A DNA stretch of 64,000 nucleotides from Paenibacillus cellulositrophicus (GCF_009363095.1 NZ_CP045295.1:4555001-4619000); one strand, 5' to 3'. Positions 9,549 through 19,166 are shown, numbered from the stretch's first letter. The notes: generated from the letters alone by a model not told the origin. Translations and numbers: made by a program.

Positions 9549-9881
9549 CTAAATCAAAAACAGCAGCCCGAGGGTAGCCAGACTTAGCGCCAGGCCAGCC
9601 CCATATCCAAACCCATAGCCATACGGATAATAAGGATAGAAGGCGCGGACGGTGGCTTTTTCCGGAGCTTTGGCTACAGGCCCCTTTGCGCGTTTTTTAT
9701 GGCCGCCCTTTACTTTGGCGCCGTGCAGCTGAGTGCCTTCCGGCCCGTTCAGAATAATATGGCCGTCTTTGCACTCGGTCAGCTTTCCGGTATATACTCT
9801 GCCGTCATACATACAGGCGGCGACCATTTTGCCGCAGTGCTGCCGAATATTTTCTTCTGTTAATGGGTAAATAGGGATCAT
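9549..9881 (-). CDS. hypothetical protein with Gly/Tyr-rich C-terminus
   Basis: A 110-residue protein I do not recognise. The N-terminal half (VAACMYDGRVYTGKLTECK, then GHIILNGPEG) resembles the strand pattern of a small Sm-like or SH3-like barrel. Residues 60-75 are very basic, and the end is a YPYYPYGYGFGYGAG stretch plus a hydrophobic tail (LALSLATLGLLFLI) that could insert in a membrane. Tyr/Gly/Pro-rich tails of this kind are common in Bacillus spore-coat and surface proteins. I chose ATG 9881; AAGGGAGG lies about 13 bases upstream, slightly far, so an upstream GTG at 9929 cannot be ruled out. Confidence 0.6.
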   Translation of the reverse strand: MIPIYPLTEENIRQHCGKMVAACMYDGRVYTGKLTECKDGHIILNGPEGTQLHGAKVKGGHKKRAKGPVAKAPEKATVRAFYPYYPYGYGFGYGAGLALSLATLGLLFLI

Positions 9882-10056
9882 GGAAGTGTGCGAACCTCCC
9901 TTATCATTTTTATTAACCAGTGTATTCACCGCCTATGGACGCGGCTATGGTCATTCACCCAATTTCGCCTATCGTTCGGCTTTAGGTATAATCGCCCCGG
10001 AAACGGACATCCTTTTAGTAGATTGATAGATTTCCTGGTGAAGGGATGGTTGAGGG

Positions 10057-10821
10057 ATGATGGCAGTCCGGAGATGGGCAGGTCTGGGTTTGGCGGTATG
10101 CATAGCGGCTTTGGTATGGATGGGGTATTTGTGGTACAGCGCGAATCAGACGTCGGCGCCGTCCCATCAGGATCCGGAAGAATTGCGCACCCTCTTGAAG
10201 CTGGGAAATGAAGTAGTAGACGTGCCGCAGCGTCTGGTTGTGAAGTGGCAGGGAGACTGGGAAGCCAACGGAAATCAGGATGCGTACGAGGCGGCCGAGG
10301 GGCTGTCCCAATCGCTGAATCTGCCGGGAGTACAGCAGCTGACGGAAGGCGGTCACTTGACATACCGGGTCGTGGATACGAAAAATGGCGTTAATGTGCG
10401 GTTTAACTGGCAGGAGATTTCAGAGGATCGCAGTTATATTATTATTCAACTGGAGGCGGCTGGTGATGAGCAGCTGAGCGCCTTGACCGAACTCCAGTCA
10501 GAATACGGACAGGCATTGCACAAAAACGGCATCGATGCTGAATGGAATGCTTCTTTGCAGGGAACGGTTAAAGGGGAGCATCCTGCCGGATCGACCATGA
10601 AAGCGGTAGAGGATGGCATTTTCAGACATATGGCGGCGACAAAAGCGGAATCCTACGAGGATGCGACTACGGTCAGCAACGCTTACGAGGTGCCTTCATT
10701 GCGGTCAGGCATCCAAAGCGGAGGAAAGGTTCTGAACATGCAGGTGGCGGTTCATGAGGATCAATCGACCGGCAGCAGCCGGGTGACGATCGGGCTTCCG
10801 GTCATTACGATTGAGTATTAG
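10057..10821 (+). CDS. ywmB: YwmB family protein
   Basis: A 254-residue protein with a single N-terminal membrane segment or signal peptide (about 9-28) and an extracytoplasmic domain of the YwmB/DUF1779 family (structures of this family show a TATA-box-binding-protein-like fold, function unknown). In B. subtilis ywmB lies near murAB and spoIID; here it stands alone before zwf. A GAGGGATG site overlaps the start; the first two codons are both Met, so the start could be 10057 or 10060. Confidence 0.8.
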   Translation: MMAVRRWAGLGLAVCIAALVWMGYLWYSANQTSAPSHQDPEELRTLLKLGNEVVDVPQRLVVKWQGDWEANGNQDAYEAAEGLSQSLNLPGVQQLTEGGHLTYRVVDTKNGVNVRFNWQEISEDRSYIIIQLEAAGDEQLSALTELQSEYGQALHKNGIDAEWNASLQGTVKGEHPAGSTMKAVEDGIFRHMAATKAESYEDATTVSNAYEVPSLRSGIQSGGKVLNMQVAVHEDQSTGSSRVTIGLPVITIEY

Positions 10822-10989
10822 ACCTGCCTAGCACGCAGAAAGAAATTTTTGATTTACCACCAAGTTAAACGGATAGCATCATGCTGATGAATGTGCTAAA
10901 ATGACATCAATCATTTTATGCCACCAAATTATGGTGTAAAATCGGGATTTTGAAGAGACCAAAATACGACATAGAAAGAATGAGGAGCC

Positions 10990-12540
10990 ATGACTGAAAA
11001 TCAAAATCTTGAAGCACTCAAAACACCTGGTGCTGTATTTTTTATTTTCGGGGCAACCGGGGATTTGGCCAAACGCAAACTGTTTCCTGCCATTTATAGT
11101 TTGTACCGTGAAGGTAAATTAGCCGAGGATTTTGCGGTCATCGGCGTCGCGCGGCGTCCGCGTACCCAGGAGGAGTTCCGTGAGGACATCTTCCAGTCGA
11201 TTCAGGAATTTTGCCGTTACAAGGCAGAGGACAACGACAATTGGAAGACGTTTGCGCAGCATTTTGAATATAAGTCCCTCGATATCAACAACGTCGACGG
11301 ATTCCGTGAATTAAACGAACAGACGGTGAAGCTGGAGAAGCAGTTCGGCATTCCGGGCAACCGCCTGTTCTATCTGGCCCTGGCGCCGGAGCTGTTCGGC
11401 AGCGTATCGTTTAACCTGCAAAAGGGTGGCATGCTGGATGCCGAAGGCTGGAACCGCCTCGTCATCGAGAAGCCGTTCGGCTACGATCTGAAATCGGCTG
11501 AAGAGCTGAACAAACAGATTCGCCAGGTTTTTAAAGAAGAAGAGATTTACCGGATCGACCACTACCTGGGCAAGGAAATGGTGCAGAATATCGAAGTCAT
11601 CCGGTTTGCCAACGCGTTCTTCGAGCCGCTGTGGAACAACAAGCATATTTCCAACGTTCAGATTACGCTGAGCGAAACCGTCGGTGTTGAAGAGCGCGGA
11701 GGGTACTACGACCATGCCGGCGCACTCCGGGATATGGGACAAAACCATATGCTGCAGATGCTGACGATGATTGCGATGGAGCCGCCTAGCCGCCTGCTGC
11801 CGGAGGATATCCGCGACGAGAAGGTGAAGGTGCTTCGTTCGCTCCGGCCTTACGAGACAGCGGAAGAAGTGAAGAAGAACGTCATCCGCGGCCAGTACAT
11901 CAAGGGCTCTGCCCGCGGTAAGGACCTGCCGGCCTACCGTGAGGAGGACAAGGTCGACCCGAATTCCAATACGGAGACGTATTTTGCGGCGCGACTGTTC
12001 GTGGATAATTTCCGCTGGGCGGGCGTACCGTTCTATATCCGGACAGGCAAACGCCTCCCGGTCAAAACGACGGAAATTGTCGTGGAATTCAAGAGCATGC
12101 CGAACAACGTGTATTTGGGTAAAAAATACAAGCTCGAACCGAACCTGCTGGTCATCCGGGTGAACCCGATGGAAGGCATCTACGTAAAGATCAATGCGAA
12201 GAAGCCGGGCTCCGAAAATGAAATCGAGCCGCTAGCGATGGACTTCTGCCAGAGCTGCATGGTCGGCATCAACTCGCCTGAAGCGTATGAGCGCCTGCTG
12301 CATGATGCAGCCCGCGGCGAATCGACGTATTTCACCCGCTGGGATGAAGTGGCGTCGGCCTGGTCCTTCGTCGATAAGATCGCCGAAGCCTGGGCGCAAA
12401 ACCAGGGCGATATCTCTTATTATCCTGCCGGGTCCTGGGGACCGAAGGAAACGGACGAACTGCTGAAAGCGGACGGCTTCCACTGGTGGCCGGTGAACGG
12501 CCAGGAAGAGGACAACGTCGTGTGGCAGATTGGCAAATAA
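10990..12540 (+). CDS. zwf: glucose-6-phosphate 1-dehydrogenase
   Basis: A 516-residue cytoplasmic enzyme that oxidises glucose-6-phosphate to 6-phosphogluconolactone with NADP+, the entry to the oxidative pentose phosphate pathway. The NADP-binding motif FGATGDLAKRKLFPA lies at about residues 20-34 and the substrate/catalytic motif RIDHYLGKE at about 190. Length is normal. GAGGAG stands only a few bases before the ATG. The 168 bases upstream hold a small inverted repeat (CACCA/TGGTG at 10922-10936) and no clear sigma-A promoter. Confidence 0.97.
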   Translation: MTENQNLEALKTPGAVFFIFGATGDLAKRKLFPAIYSLYREGKLAEDFAVIGVARRPRTQEEFREDIFQSIQEFCRYKAEDNDNWKTFAQHFEYKSLDINNVDGFRELNEQTVKLEKQFGIPGNRLFYLALAPELFGSVSFNLQKGGMLDAEGWNRLVIEKPFGYDLKSAEELNKQIRQVFKEEEIYRIDHYLGKEMVQNIEVIRFANAFFEPLWNNKHISNVQITLSETVGVEERGGYYDHAGALRDMGQNHMLQMLTMIAMEPPSRLLPEDIRDEKVKVLRSLRPYETAEEVKKNVIRGQYIKGSARGKDLPAYREEDKVDPNSNTETYFAARLFVDNFRWAGVPFYIRTGKRLPVKTTEIVVEFKSMPNNVYLGKKYKLEPNLLVIRVNPMEGIYVKINAKKPGSENEIEPLAMDFCQSCMVGINSPEAYERLLHDAARGESTYFTRWDEVASAWSFVDKIAEAWAQNQGDISYYPAGSWGPKETDELLKADGFHWWPVNGQEEDNVVWQIGK

Positions 12541-12687
12541 AACCGTTGTACCGGTGCTTGCCTTATGTTTCACTAAAGACATAGCCTGAAATGAAATCAT
12601 CCTCATGCAGCCTCTGCATGGGGGTGATTTGCGTAGAGAATGTGATACAATAATAGACATGACTTTAGTGATGAAGGGAATAGTGAA

Positions 12688-14271
12688 ATGAGCAAAGCGA
12701 TAGATGATACGCTGCAGCAGGAAGTGGAGAAGCGCCGGACGTTCGCGATTATCTCCCACCCGGACGCAGGTAAAACGACATTAACGGAGAAGCTGCTCCT
12801 GTTCGGCGGCGCGATCCGGCTGGCCGGTACAGTCAAAGCGCGCAAAGCGAGCAAGCACGCGACCAGTGACTGGATGGAAATCGAGAAGCAGCGGGGGATT
12901 TCGGTTACTTCGTCGGTGATGCAGTTCGATTATAACGGACACCGGATCAACATTCTGGACACCCCGGGTCACCAGGACTTCAGTGAAGATACGTACCGTA
13001 CGCTGACCGCTGCCGACAGCGCCGTCATGCTGATCGACGTGGCCAAAGGGGTCGAGGCCCAGACGATCAAGCTGTTCCAGGTTTGCGCGAAGCGGGGCAT
13101 TCCGATTTTTACGTTTATCAACAAGCTCGACCGGGAAGGCCGGAGTCCGTTCGACCTGATGGAGGAGCTGGAGCAGGTGCTTGGCATCCGCTCCGTGCCG
13201 ATGAACTGGCCGATCGGGACCGGACGCGAGCTGTGCGGTGTCTACGACCGCATGAAGAATCAGGTCGAGCTCTTCCAGGGGAACGACCATTCGACCATTC
13301 AGGTACAGAAGGTGGAGGACTATAACGACCCGGTTATCCGTGAGATGGCGGGGGATTACCTGCACGATCAGCTGTGCCAGGACCTGGAGCTGCTGGACGT
13401 GGCGGGGGACCAATTTGACCTGGAAAAGGTACAGAAAGGCGAACTGACGCCGCTGTTCTTCGGCAGTGCGATCAACAACTTCGGGGTGCAGACGTTCCTG
13501 GAGAACTTCCTGCAGCTGGCCCCGCCGCCGGAGCCGCGCCGCAGCACGGCTGGGTTGATCGAGCCGACGAACGAGAAGTTCTCGGGATACATTTTCAAAA
13601 TCCAGGCGAACATGAACCCGGCGCACCGGGACCGCATCGCCTTCATGCGGATCGTGTCCGGCAAGTTCCAGCGCGGCATGACCGTCAAGCATGTGCGGGT
13701 CGGCAAGGACATCAAGCTGTCGCAGCCGCAGCAGTTCCTGGCACAGGACCGCGACATCGTCGATGAGGCGTATCCTGGCGATATCATCGGGCTGTTTGAC
13801 CCGGGCATTTTCCGGATCGGCGACTCGCTGAGCCAAGGCAGCGAAATTGTCTTTGACGAGCTGCCGACGTTTTCGCCGGAGATTTTCTCGAAGGTGACGG
13901 TCAAGAATGCCCTGAAGCACAAGCAGTACCAGAAGGGCATCGACCAGCTGACGGAGGAAGGGACCATTCAGGTGTTCCATACGGTCAGCTTCGACGATAC
14001 GATTCTCGGCGTTGTCGGCCAGCTGCAGTTCGAAGTATTCGAATACCGGATGAAAGGCGAGTACGGTGTGGATGTGCAGCTGCAGCGGATGCCGTACCAG
14101 TTCGCCCGCTGGATCGTGGACGATCAGATCGATCCGAGCAAATTCCGCATCAACTCGACGCTGGTGAAGGATAAGAAGGGCAACTATGTCGTGCTGTTCG
14201 AAAACGAATATGCGATGCGGACCGCGATGGAAAAAAATCCGACCGCGAAGTTTTTGGAGACGGCTCCTTAA
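12688..14271 (+). CDS. prfC: peptide chain release factor 3
   Basis: A 527-residue translational GTPase that recycles class I release factors from the ribosome. G1 is SHPDAGKTT (about 23-31), G3 DTPGHQDF and G4 NKLD are all present, and the C-terminal part follows the RF3 pattern and length. The start has GAAGGGAATAG upstream. B. subtilis lacks prfC, so its presence fits Paenibacillus-type genomes rather than Bacillus sensu stricto. A strong terminator follows. Confidence 0.95.
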   Translation: MSKAIDDTLQQEVEKRRTFAIISHPDAGKTTLTEKLLLFGGAIRLAGTVKARKASKHATSDWMEIEKQRGISVTSSVMQFDYNGHRINILDTPGHQDFSEDTYRTLTAADSAVMLIDVAKGVEAQTIKLFQVCAKRGIPIFTFINKLDREGRSPFDLMEELEQVLGIRSVPMNWPIGTGRELCGVYDRMKNQVELFQGNDHSTIQVQKVEDYNDPVIREMAGDYLHDQLCQDLELLDVAGDQFDLEKVQKGELTPLFFGSAINNFGVQTFLENFLQLAPPPEPRRSTAGLIEPTNEKFSGYIFKIQANMNPAHRDRIAFMRIVSGKFQRGMTVKHVRVGKDIKLSQPQQFLAQDRDIVDEAYPGDIIGLFDPGIFRIGDSLSQGSEIVFDELPTFSPEIFSKVTVKNALKHKQYQKGIDQLTEEGTIQVFHTVSFDDTILGVVGQLQFEVFEYRMKGEYGVDVQLQRMPYQFARWIVDDQIDPSKFRINSTLVKDKKGNYVVLFENEYAMRTAMEKNPTAKFLETAP

Positions 14272-14297
14272 GACTGTTGAAGCTTTTGTAATATAGG

Positions 14298-14334
14298 AAA
14301 TACCCCTCCGCTGTTTCCCAGCGGAGGGGTATTT
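14298..14334. terminator. bidirectional terminator between prfC and sspI
   Basis: AAATACCCCTCCGCTG and CAGCGGAGGGGTATTT form a perfect 16-bp stem with a 5-base loop. It lies between convergent genes and can serve both strands. Confidence 0.93.
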
Positions 14335-14364
14335 GTCATTGCGGTAAAAGCACCGGCGTCTTTG

Positions 14365-14598
14365 TTAAGTCAATGGACCCGGCTTAATCGTCTTGAGGTG
14401 CTCATGAGCCACATGGACGAGCTCGTTCTGCTGCTTCGTGTCGATATTTTTCCACATCATCTCAAAGATCGCTCCCAAGCCGGGGAGTGCCTGCTCCGGA
14501 CCGTCGACGGATCCTTCAATCATTTCACGAAGCTCGGCTTCATTGGAATCATGGACCTTATGGACAATAGCTTGGCGCAGGTCGAGAAGAATTGACAT
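14365..14598 (-). CDS. sspI: small acid-soluble spore protein SspI
   Basis: A 77-residue protein of the SspI family: it begins with an LDLRQAIVHKV-type helix and carries the diagnostic LPGLGAIFEMMW block (about 39-50). SspI is a minor spore-core protein made in the forespore, in B. subtilis under sigma G. The start has GGAGGG 9 bases upstream on the minus strand. It is monocistronic between two converging units. Confidence 0.85.
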   Translation of the reverse strand: MSILLDLRQAIVHKVHDSNEAELREMIEGSVDGPEQALPGLGAIFEMMWKNIDTKQQNELVHVAHEHLKTIKPGPLT

Positions 14599-14748
14599 GA
14601 TCGTTTTCCCTCCAGGCTAAAAAGTTTGAACCCTTCACATCAGAGCCGCCCGCTTCCATATAACGTGCGGACGCAGTTCTGCTTCCCAGGGCTCAGTCTG
14701 AATTGTAATGATATTCTTTAGTAATGTGCCCCGAGGCGGGTGGCAAAA

Positions 14749-14777
14749 TTCAAGTTTTTCACCCGCTGTGATATAAT
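14749..14777 (+). promoter_or_regulatory. sigma-A promoter of the Ktr subunit gene
   Basis: TTCAAG (14749), 17 bases, TATAAT (14772), about 40 bases before the start codon. I looked for a c-di-AMP (ydaO-type) riboswitch, common before K+ genes, and the leader is too short to hold one. Confidence 0.7.
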
Positions 14778-14815
14778 AATCAGGATAGACTTCTTATAGT
14801 CGTGGAGGTTAACAT

Positions 14816-15478
14816 ATGGCGAAAAAGCAGTACGCCGTCATCGGTATGGGGCGCTTTGGCTCCAGTGTTGCAAACACACTGAGCGAGATGGGGTTTGACG
14901 TGCTTGCCATCGATTCGGATGAACAGCGCACCCAGGCGGTATCGAATATGGTTACGCATGCCGTATCAGCGGATTCAACGGATGAAGAGGCGCTTCGTGC
15001 CCTGGGCATCCGCAATTTTGACGTGGTGGTTGTCGCCATCGGCGAAGACATCCAATCCAGTATTTTGACGACGCTCATCCTGAAGGATCTTGGGGTCGGA
15101 ACGATTATCGTCAAGGCGCAAAATGAGTTGCACGGCAAGGTTTTGCAAAAGATCGGCGCCGATAAAGTGATTTTTCCGGAGCGGGATATGGGTATGCGGG
15201 TCGCCCACCATCTCACTTCGCCGAATATTTTGGATTACATCGAGATTTCCGAAGACTACAGCATTTTGGAATTAAAGGCTTCGCAGGACATGGTCGGCAA
15301 AAACTTGAGGGAGCTCGACATTCGCGCCCGCTTCGGCTGCAACGTCATGGCGATCAAGCACGGTACAAAGATGGATATTTCGCCGTATGCCGACGCCCCG
15401 TTGGGCGAAGACGACGTACTCGTTATCGTCGGCGAAAAAAGCGATTTGACCAAGCTGGAGCTCGCTTATCCGAAGTGA
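14816..15478 (+). CDS. Ktr-type K+ uptake regulatory subunit (RCK protein)
   Basis: A 220-residue cytoplasmic gating ring protein. The RCK_N Rossmann domain begins with VIGMGRFGSS (about 8-17) and binds ATP/ADP; the RCK_C domain (about 140-220) binds c-di-AMP in KtrA/KtrC of Bacillus. It would pair with a KtrB or KtrD membrane subunit, which is not in this window, so it resembles orphan KtrC more than KtrA. The AGTCGTGGAGG ribosome site is strong. A trmH-type methylase gene follows after 77 bases that contain a hairpin (CCTCAGC/GCTGAGG at 15484-15512). Confidence 0.88.
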   Translation: MAKKQYAVIGMGRFGSSVANTLSEMGFDVLAIDSDEQRTQAVSNMVTHAVSADSTDEEALRALGIRNFDVVVVAIGEDIQSSILTTLILKDLGVGTIIVKAQNELHGKVLQKIGADKVIFPERDMGMRVAHHLTSPNILDYIEISEDYSILELKASQDMVGKNLRELDIRARFGCNVMAIKHGTKMDISPYADAPLGEDDVLVIVGEKSDLTKLELAYPK

Positions 15479-15555
15479 TCCGATCCTCAGCGCGAGAACC
15501 TCGTGCTGAGGCAGAGGAGCAGTTTGAAGATGAATCATGAGAAGGACGGTTAAGG

Positions 15556-16353
15556 ATGGACATCATTTCACCGCAAAATCCCCGGGTCAAGGAATGGGCA
15601 CAGCTGCTCGAGAAGAAGCACCGGGACAAGCAGCATAAATATATCATCGAGGGCATTCATCTCGTGCAGGAGGCGCTGACGGCCGGGGCAGACCTGGAGT
15701 GCGTCGCTTTTGACCTGGAGCAGGGGGTTCCGTCCGAGCTTGCCCACCTGGCTGGCGGGGAATCTGCGGAGTGGGTCGGCGTATCGCCTGCGGTAATCGC
15801 GAAGTGTACGGATACCAAAACGCCGCAGCCGGTTTTTGCCGTTGCCCGGAAGCCCAAGTCCGCGGCAGGGCTTGACGCCCTGATGAGCCGGGAAAGCAGC
15901 CTGGTCATCATCCTGGACGGCGTGCAGGACCCCGGCAATGTCGGGACGATCATCCGCAGTGCCGATGCGGCGGGGGCGGACGGGGTCATTCTGGGGCGCG
16001 GGTCGGCCGACCTGTACAATCCGAAGACGATCCGCTCGACCATGGGGTCGCTGTTCCATTTACCCGTGGTGGAGGGTGATTTGATGGAGATCCTGCCGGA
16101 GGCGAAGCGGAGCGGCGCGCGGGTGATCAGCACCAGCCTGCAGGCGCAGGACACGTGCTACAGCTACGATTTCCGGCAGGGCTCCTGCTGGCTGCTCGTC
16201 GGCAACGAAGCCAAAGGGGTATCGGAGCAGGCGCAGCAGCTGGTGGATGACGCGCTCATCATACCGATGCGGGGACAGGCCGAGTCGCTGAACGTGGCGA
16301 TGGCTTCGACGCTGATGCTGTTCGAGGCGATGCGGCAGCGGCATTTTGCTTGA
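15556..16353 (+). CDS. TrmH/SpoU family RNA 2'-O-methyltransferase
   Basis: A 265-residue enzyme with an N-terminal L30e-like substrate-binding domain (about 1-95) and a SPOUT domain with the three knot motifs: DPGNVGTIIRSADA (about 121-134), LLVGNEAKGVS (about 215-225) and MRGQAESLNVAMA (about 237-249). It probably methylates a ribose in 23S rRNA, like RlmB or YsgA; the exact target cannot be told. The ATG has GAAGGACGG upstream. Confidence 0.9.
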   Translation: MDIISPQNPRVKEWAQLLEKKHRDKQHKYIIEGIHLVQEALTAGADLECVAFDLEQGVPSELAHLAGGESAEWVGVSPAVIAKCTDTKTPQPVFAVARKPKSAAGLDALMSRESSLVIILDGVQDPGNVGTIIRSADAAGADGVILGRGSADLYNPKTIRSTMGSLFHLPVVEGDLMEILPEAKRSGARVISTSLQAQDTCYSYDFRQGSCWLLVGNEAKGVSEQAQQLVDDALIIPMRGQAESLNVAMASTLMLFEAMRQRHFA

Positions 16354-16377
16354 ACCTGCCTGCTCGTGAATATCAAA

Positions 16378-16423
16378 ATAAAAGGCAATTCCGATCGGTG
16401 TGCGATGCGGAGCTGCCTTTTTT
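16378..16423. terminator. terminator between trmH-type gene and uxuB
   Basis: AAAAGGCA pairs with TGCCTTTT; an inner TCCG/CGGA extends the stem with mismatches, followed by six T. It lies between convergent genes. Confidence 0.75.
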
Positions 16424-16431
16424 GCGTTGCG

Positions 16432-17286
16432 TTACACGCCCGAATAGGCCATAAATCCGCCGTCAACGGGCACCACCGTGCCGGTGACAAAGCCCGAGGT
16501 GGTGTCGTCCACCAGCCAGAGCAGGGTACCCAGCAGGTCTTCTGGAACGCCGAACCGGCGCATCGGTGTGTGGCTGATGATTTTATGGGAACGTTCGGTC
16601 AGGGACCCGTCCTCGTTCGTCAGCAGTTTTCGGTTCTGTTCTGTCAGGAAAAAGCCGGGGGCAATGGCGTTGACCCGGATGCCCGATTCGGCAAGGTGAA
16701 CCGCCAGCCACTGAGTAAAGTTGTTAATCGCTGCTTTGGCTGCGCTGTATGCGGGCACCTTGGTCATAGGACTCGGTGCGCTCATGGAGGATATGTTCAG
16801 CACAACCGCGCCGGGACGGCCGATCATCTGCCCGGCAAAGACCTGGGTCGGAATGAGGGTGCCGATCATATTGAGGCCGAGCACGTTCTGGAATCCCTGG
16901 ATGCTGAGATCAAAAAACGTCGTGATCCCTGGCTGTCCAAGGTGCTCCGGCTTATAGATCTCTTCCGTCGTATTAGCACTGGGATGATTTCCGCCCGCTC
17001 CATTAATCAGGATGTCGCACGGGCCGAAGGCCTCGCGGACCTGGCGCTCCGCCGCCTGCACGCTGCCGGGCTCCATCACGTCGCAGGCCACGGCAAGCGC
17101 CTGACCGCCCGCCTCGCGGATTTGCCGGGCAACGGCTTCGCCCTTTTCCGCCGTCCGATTCAAAATCGCGACGTTCACCCCTTGGCGTCCGAGCTCCAGC
17201 GCCATCGCGCTGCAGAGAACCCCGGACCCGCCGGTGACAACGGCTGTTTTTCCGTGCAGGGCAGGGTGGTTAGGCAATGCTTTCAT
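16432..17286 (-). CDS. uxuB: D-mannonate oxidoreductase, SDR type
   Basis: A 284-residue classical short-chain dehydrogenase. The dinucleotide motif TGGSGVLCSA lies at about 18-27, the catalytic Ser in NISSMSA and the YSAAKAA motif are present. Bacilli use an SDR (B. subtilis YjmF/UxuB) to convert D-fructuronate to D-mannonate. The adjacent uxuA, whose 3' end overlaps this gene by 17 bases, supports that role. The start at 17286 has AGAGGGA 6 bases upstream; a longer frame up to 17589 is only uxuA read in another frame. Confidence 0.88.
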   Translation of the reverse strand: MKALPNHPALHGKTAVVTGGSGVLCSAMALELGRQGVNVAILNRTAEKGEAVARQIREAGGQALAVACDVMEPGSVQAAERQVREAFGPCDILINGAGGNHPSANTTEEIYKPEHLGQPGITTFFDLSIQGFQNVLGLNMIGTLIPTQVFAGQMIGRPGAVVLNISSMSAPSPMTKVPAYSAAKAAINNFTQWLAVHLAESGIRVNAIAPGFFLTEQNRKLLTNEDGSLTERSHKIISHTPMRRFGVPEDLLGTLLWLVDDTTSGFVTGTVVPVDGGFMAYSGV

Positions 17287-18376
17287 GCGTATCCCTCTTT
17301 TCTGCGGTAGGTTGAAGCTTCTGGTAGGCGTCCCACAGCCCCCAGAGATACATAATACCCATGGCGCGGTCATACAGGCCGTATCCCGGCCGGCACTGCT
17401 CGCCCCATAAATGTCTGCCGTGGTCCGGGCGGGCATAACCGGTAAAGCCGGTGTCATGATATGCCTTGACGATGCCCGCGATATCGACGGTGCCGTCCTG
17501 CGTCCGGTGCGAAGTCTCGATAAAGTCGCCGTTCTCATACACGCGCACATTGCGGATATGGGCAAAAGGAATCCGGTTCGCAAACTCATGGATCATGGCG
17601 ATGATGTCGTTGTCCGGATTGGCCCCAAGGGAGCCGCTGCACAGCGTAATGCCATTGGACGGGCTGTCCACAAGGGAGAGCAGGCGCCGCAGGCTGTCCT
17701 GGCCGGTAATAATACGCGGCAGCCCGAAAATCGGCCATGGCGGATCGTCCGGGTGGATGGCCATCGTAATGCCGCAGCGCTCCGCGGTTGGAATGACTGC
17801 CTCCAGGAAATAGGCGAGATGGTCCCATAGGTCCTCTGACGTCACATTCCGATAGGCCTCAAACAGGGAGGTCAGATGCGCAAGACGTTCGGGTTCCCAG
17901 CCGGGCATCGTCAGGGAGCTGTTCTGGTTGATCGTCTGTACAAGGTCAAACGGGTCAATGCCGTGGATTTTGGATTTTTCAAAAAAGAGTGCCGTTGAGC
18001 CGTCCTCCAGCCGCTTGTAGAGTTCCGTCCGGGCCCAGTCGAACACCGGCATAAAGTTGTAACAAATCACTTTCACGCCGACCTGCGCCAGCTTTTCGAT
18101 CGTTTTGACGTAATTGTCGATATACTTGTCCCGGGTCGGCAGGCCCAGCTTAATATCCTCGTGGACGTTAACGCTTTCCACCACGTCAATATGAAGGTTA
18201 TGTGCTGCAGCTTGATCCCGAACAGCGATGATCTTCTCCATCGGCCATTCGTCTCCGGCCGGGACGTCATGAAGCGCCCACACGATCCCTTCGACACCGG
18301 GAATTTGTTTGATATGATCCAGCGAAACCGTGTCATTGCCTTCGCCGAACCAACGGAATACCATACGCAATCCCAT
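17270..18376 (-). CDS. uxuA: mannonate dehydratase
   Basis: A 368-residue TIM-barrel enzyme that dehydrates D-mannonate to 2-keto-3-deoxygluconate in hexuronate breakdown. The N-terminal FRWFGEGNDTVSLDHIKQIP and the blocks HPDDPPWPIFGLPRI and RPDHGRHLWGE are typical of UxuA and carry metal and substrate ligands. AAGGCGGTG just upstream favours the start at 18376; 18364 is possible. It lies between the GntR gene and uxuB, all on the minus strand. Confidence 0.95.
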   Translation of the reverse strand: MGLRMVFRWFGEGNDTVSLDHIKQIPGVEGIVWALHDVPAGDEWPMEKIIAVRDQAAAHNLHIDVVESVNVHEDIKLGLPTRDKYIDNYVKTIEKLAQVGVKVICYNFMPVFDWARTELYKRLEDGSTALFFEKSKIHGIDPFDLVQTINQNSSLTMPGWEPERLAHLTSLFEAYRNVTSEDLWDHLAYFLEAVIPTAERCGITMAIHPDDPPWPIFGLPRIITGQDSLRRLLSLVDSPSNGITLCSGSLGANPDNDIIAMIHEFANRIPFAHIRNVRVYENGDFIETSHRTQDGTVDIAGIVKAYHDTGFTGYARPDHGRHLWGEQCRPGYGLYDRAMGIMYLWGLWDAYQKLQPTAEKRDTHESIA

Positions 18377-18491
18377 ACACCGCCTTGTCATTATGTTGTT
18401 TTGCAGAAAGAAGCTGCTGCCATTTCATCGGCACCATTGCCGGTACCGGTATGGCATGCTCCGGCGGCCTTGCTACACAGGCCAGCATGAC

Positions 18492-19166
18492 TTACTTGAA
18501 ATATTCCGGGTAGCGCTGTTTCAGGACCGGGAGGTTCGAAATGCTGAGGGTTAGATGCTCCTTCATGATCCGTTCGGCGAGGTCCGCATTCCGGCTGCGG
18601 ATGGCTTGGATCATTTCCCGATGCTGCTCAAACAGGTTCCCCCAGTGCGGATCCAACGACAGCCATAACACGCGGGTGCGGTTCAGATGCGCGTTCATCT
18701 GCTGAATGACGTTCCATGTGCCCATTTTCCGGACGCCCTCAAACAGGATTCGGTGAAAAGCCTCGTCGAGCTCAAACATTCGCTTGCCGTCAAGCTGCTT
18801 CATGCTCTCCTGCTGCATCACGAGATTGTTCTCCATCTCCTGCAGCTTGTCTGCGGGAAAGGACTCGCAGGCGAGACGGACGACGGCCTTCTCCAGCTGC
18901 TCACGCATGAACCGGGCTTCCTCCACCATGTCCGGATCGATCAGCGAGACACGGGTTCCCCTTTGAGGCAGCACCAGCAGCAGGCCTTCCTGGGCCAGGC
19001 GTACGAAGCTCTCCCGAACCGGCGTCCGGCTGACGTGGAAGGTCAGGGACGTTTCTTTCTCGGACAGGGCCGTACCCGGGGGAAGCTCCAGACTGACAAT
19101 TTGCTGCTTGAGCTGTTGGTACACGAGATTTCCGGCTGAACCGGATTGGAGCAGAGTTTCATCCAT
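18492..19166 (-). CDS. GntR/FadR-type regulator of the uxu operon
   Basis: A 224-residue regulator. The N-terminal winged helix (about 14-76) includes LSEKETSLTFHVSRTPVRES, and the C-terminal FCD ligand domain (about 85-210) has the Asp/His metal-site pattern (FELDEAFHRIL, then EQHREMIQAI). As the first gene of gntR-uxuA-uxuB it most likely represses the operon and senses a hexuronate intermediate, by analogy with UxuR. AGGAGG lies 10 bases before the start at 19166. A palindrome that may be its operator lies at 19198-19211. Confidence 0.88.
   Translation of the reverse strand: MDETLLQSGSAGNLVYQQLKQQIVSLELPPGTALSEKETSLTFHVSRTPVRESFVRLAQEGLLLVLPQRGTRVSLIDPDMVEEARFMREQLEKAVVRLACESFPADKLQEMENNLVMQQESMKQLDGKRMFELDEAFHRILFEGVRKMGTWNVIQQMNAHLNRTRVLWLSLDPHWGNLFEQHREMIQAIRSRNADLAERIMKEHLTLSISNLPVLKQRYPEYFK

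Noticed and set aside
14640..14770. c-di-AMP (ydaO) riboswitch before the Ktr subunit gene
   Set aside because: The promoter lies about 40 bases from the start codon, so the transcribed leader is too short for this riboswitch, and I see none of its conserved blocks.
16366..17310. Long plus-strand frame opposite uxuB
   Set aside because: Antisense shadow of a conserved dehydrogenase; composition is Arg/Gly-rich and there is no ribosome site.
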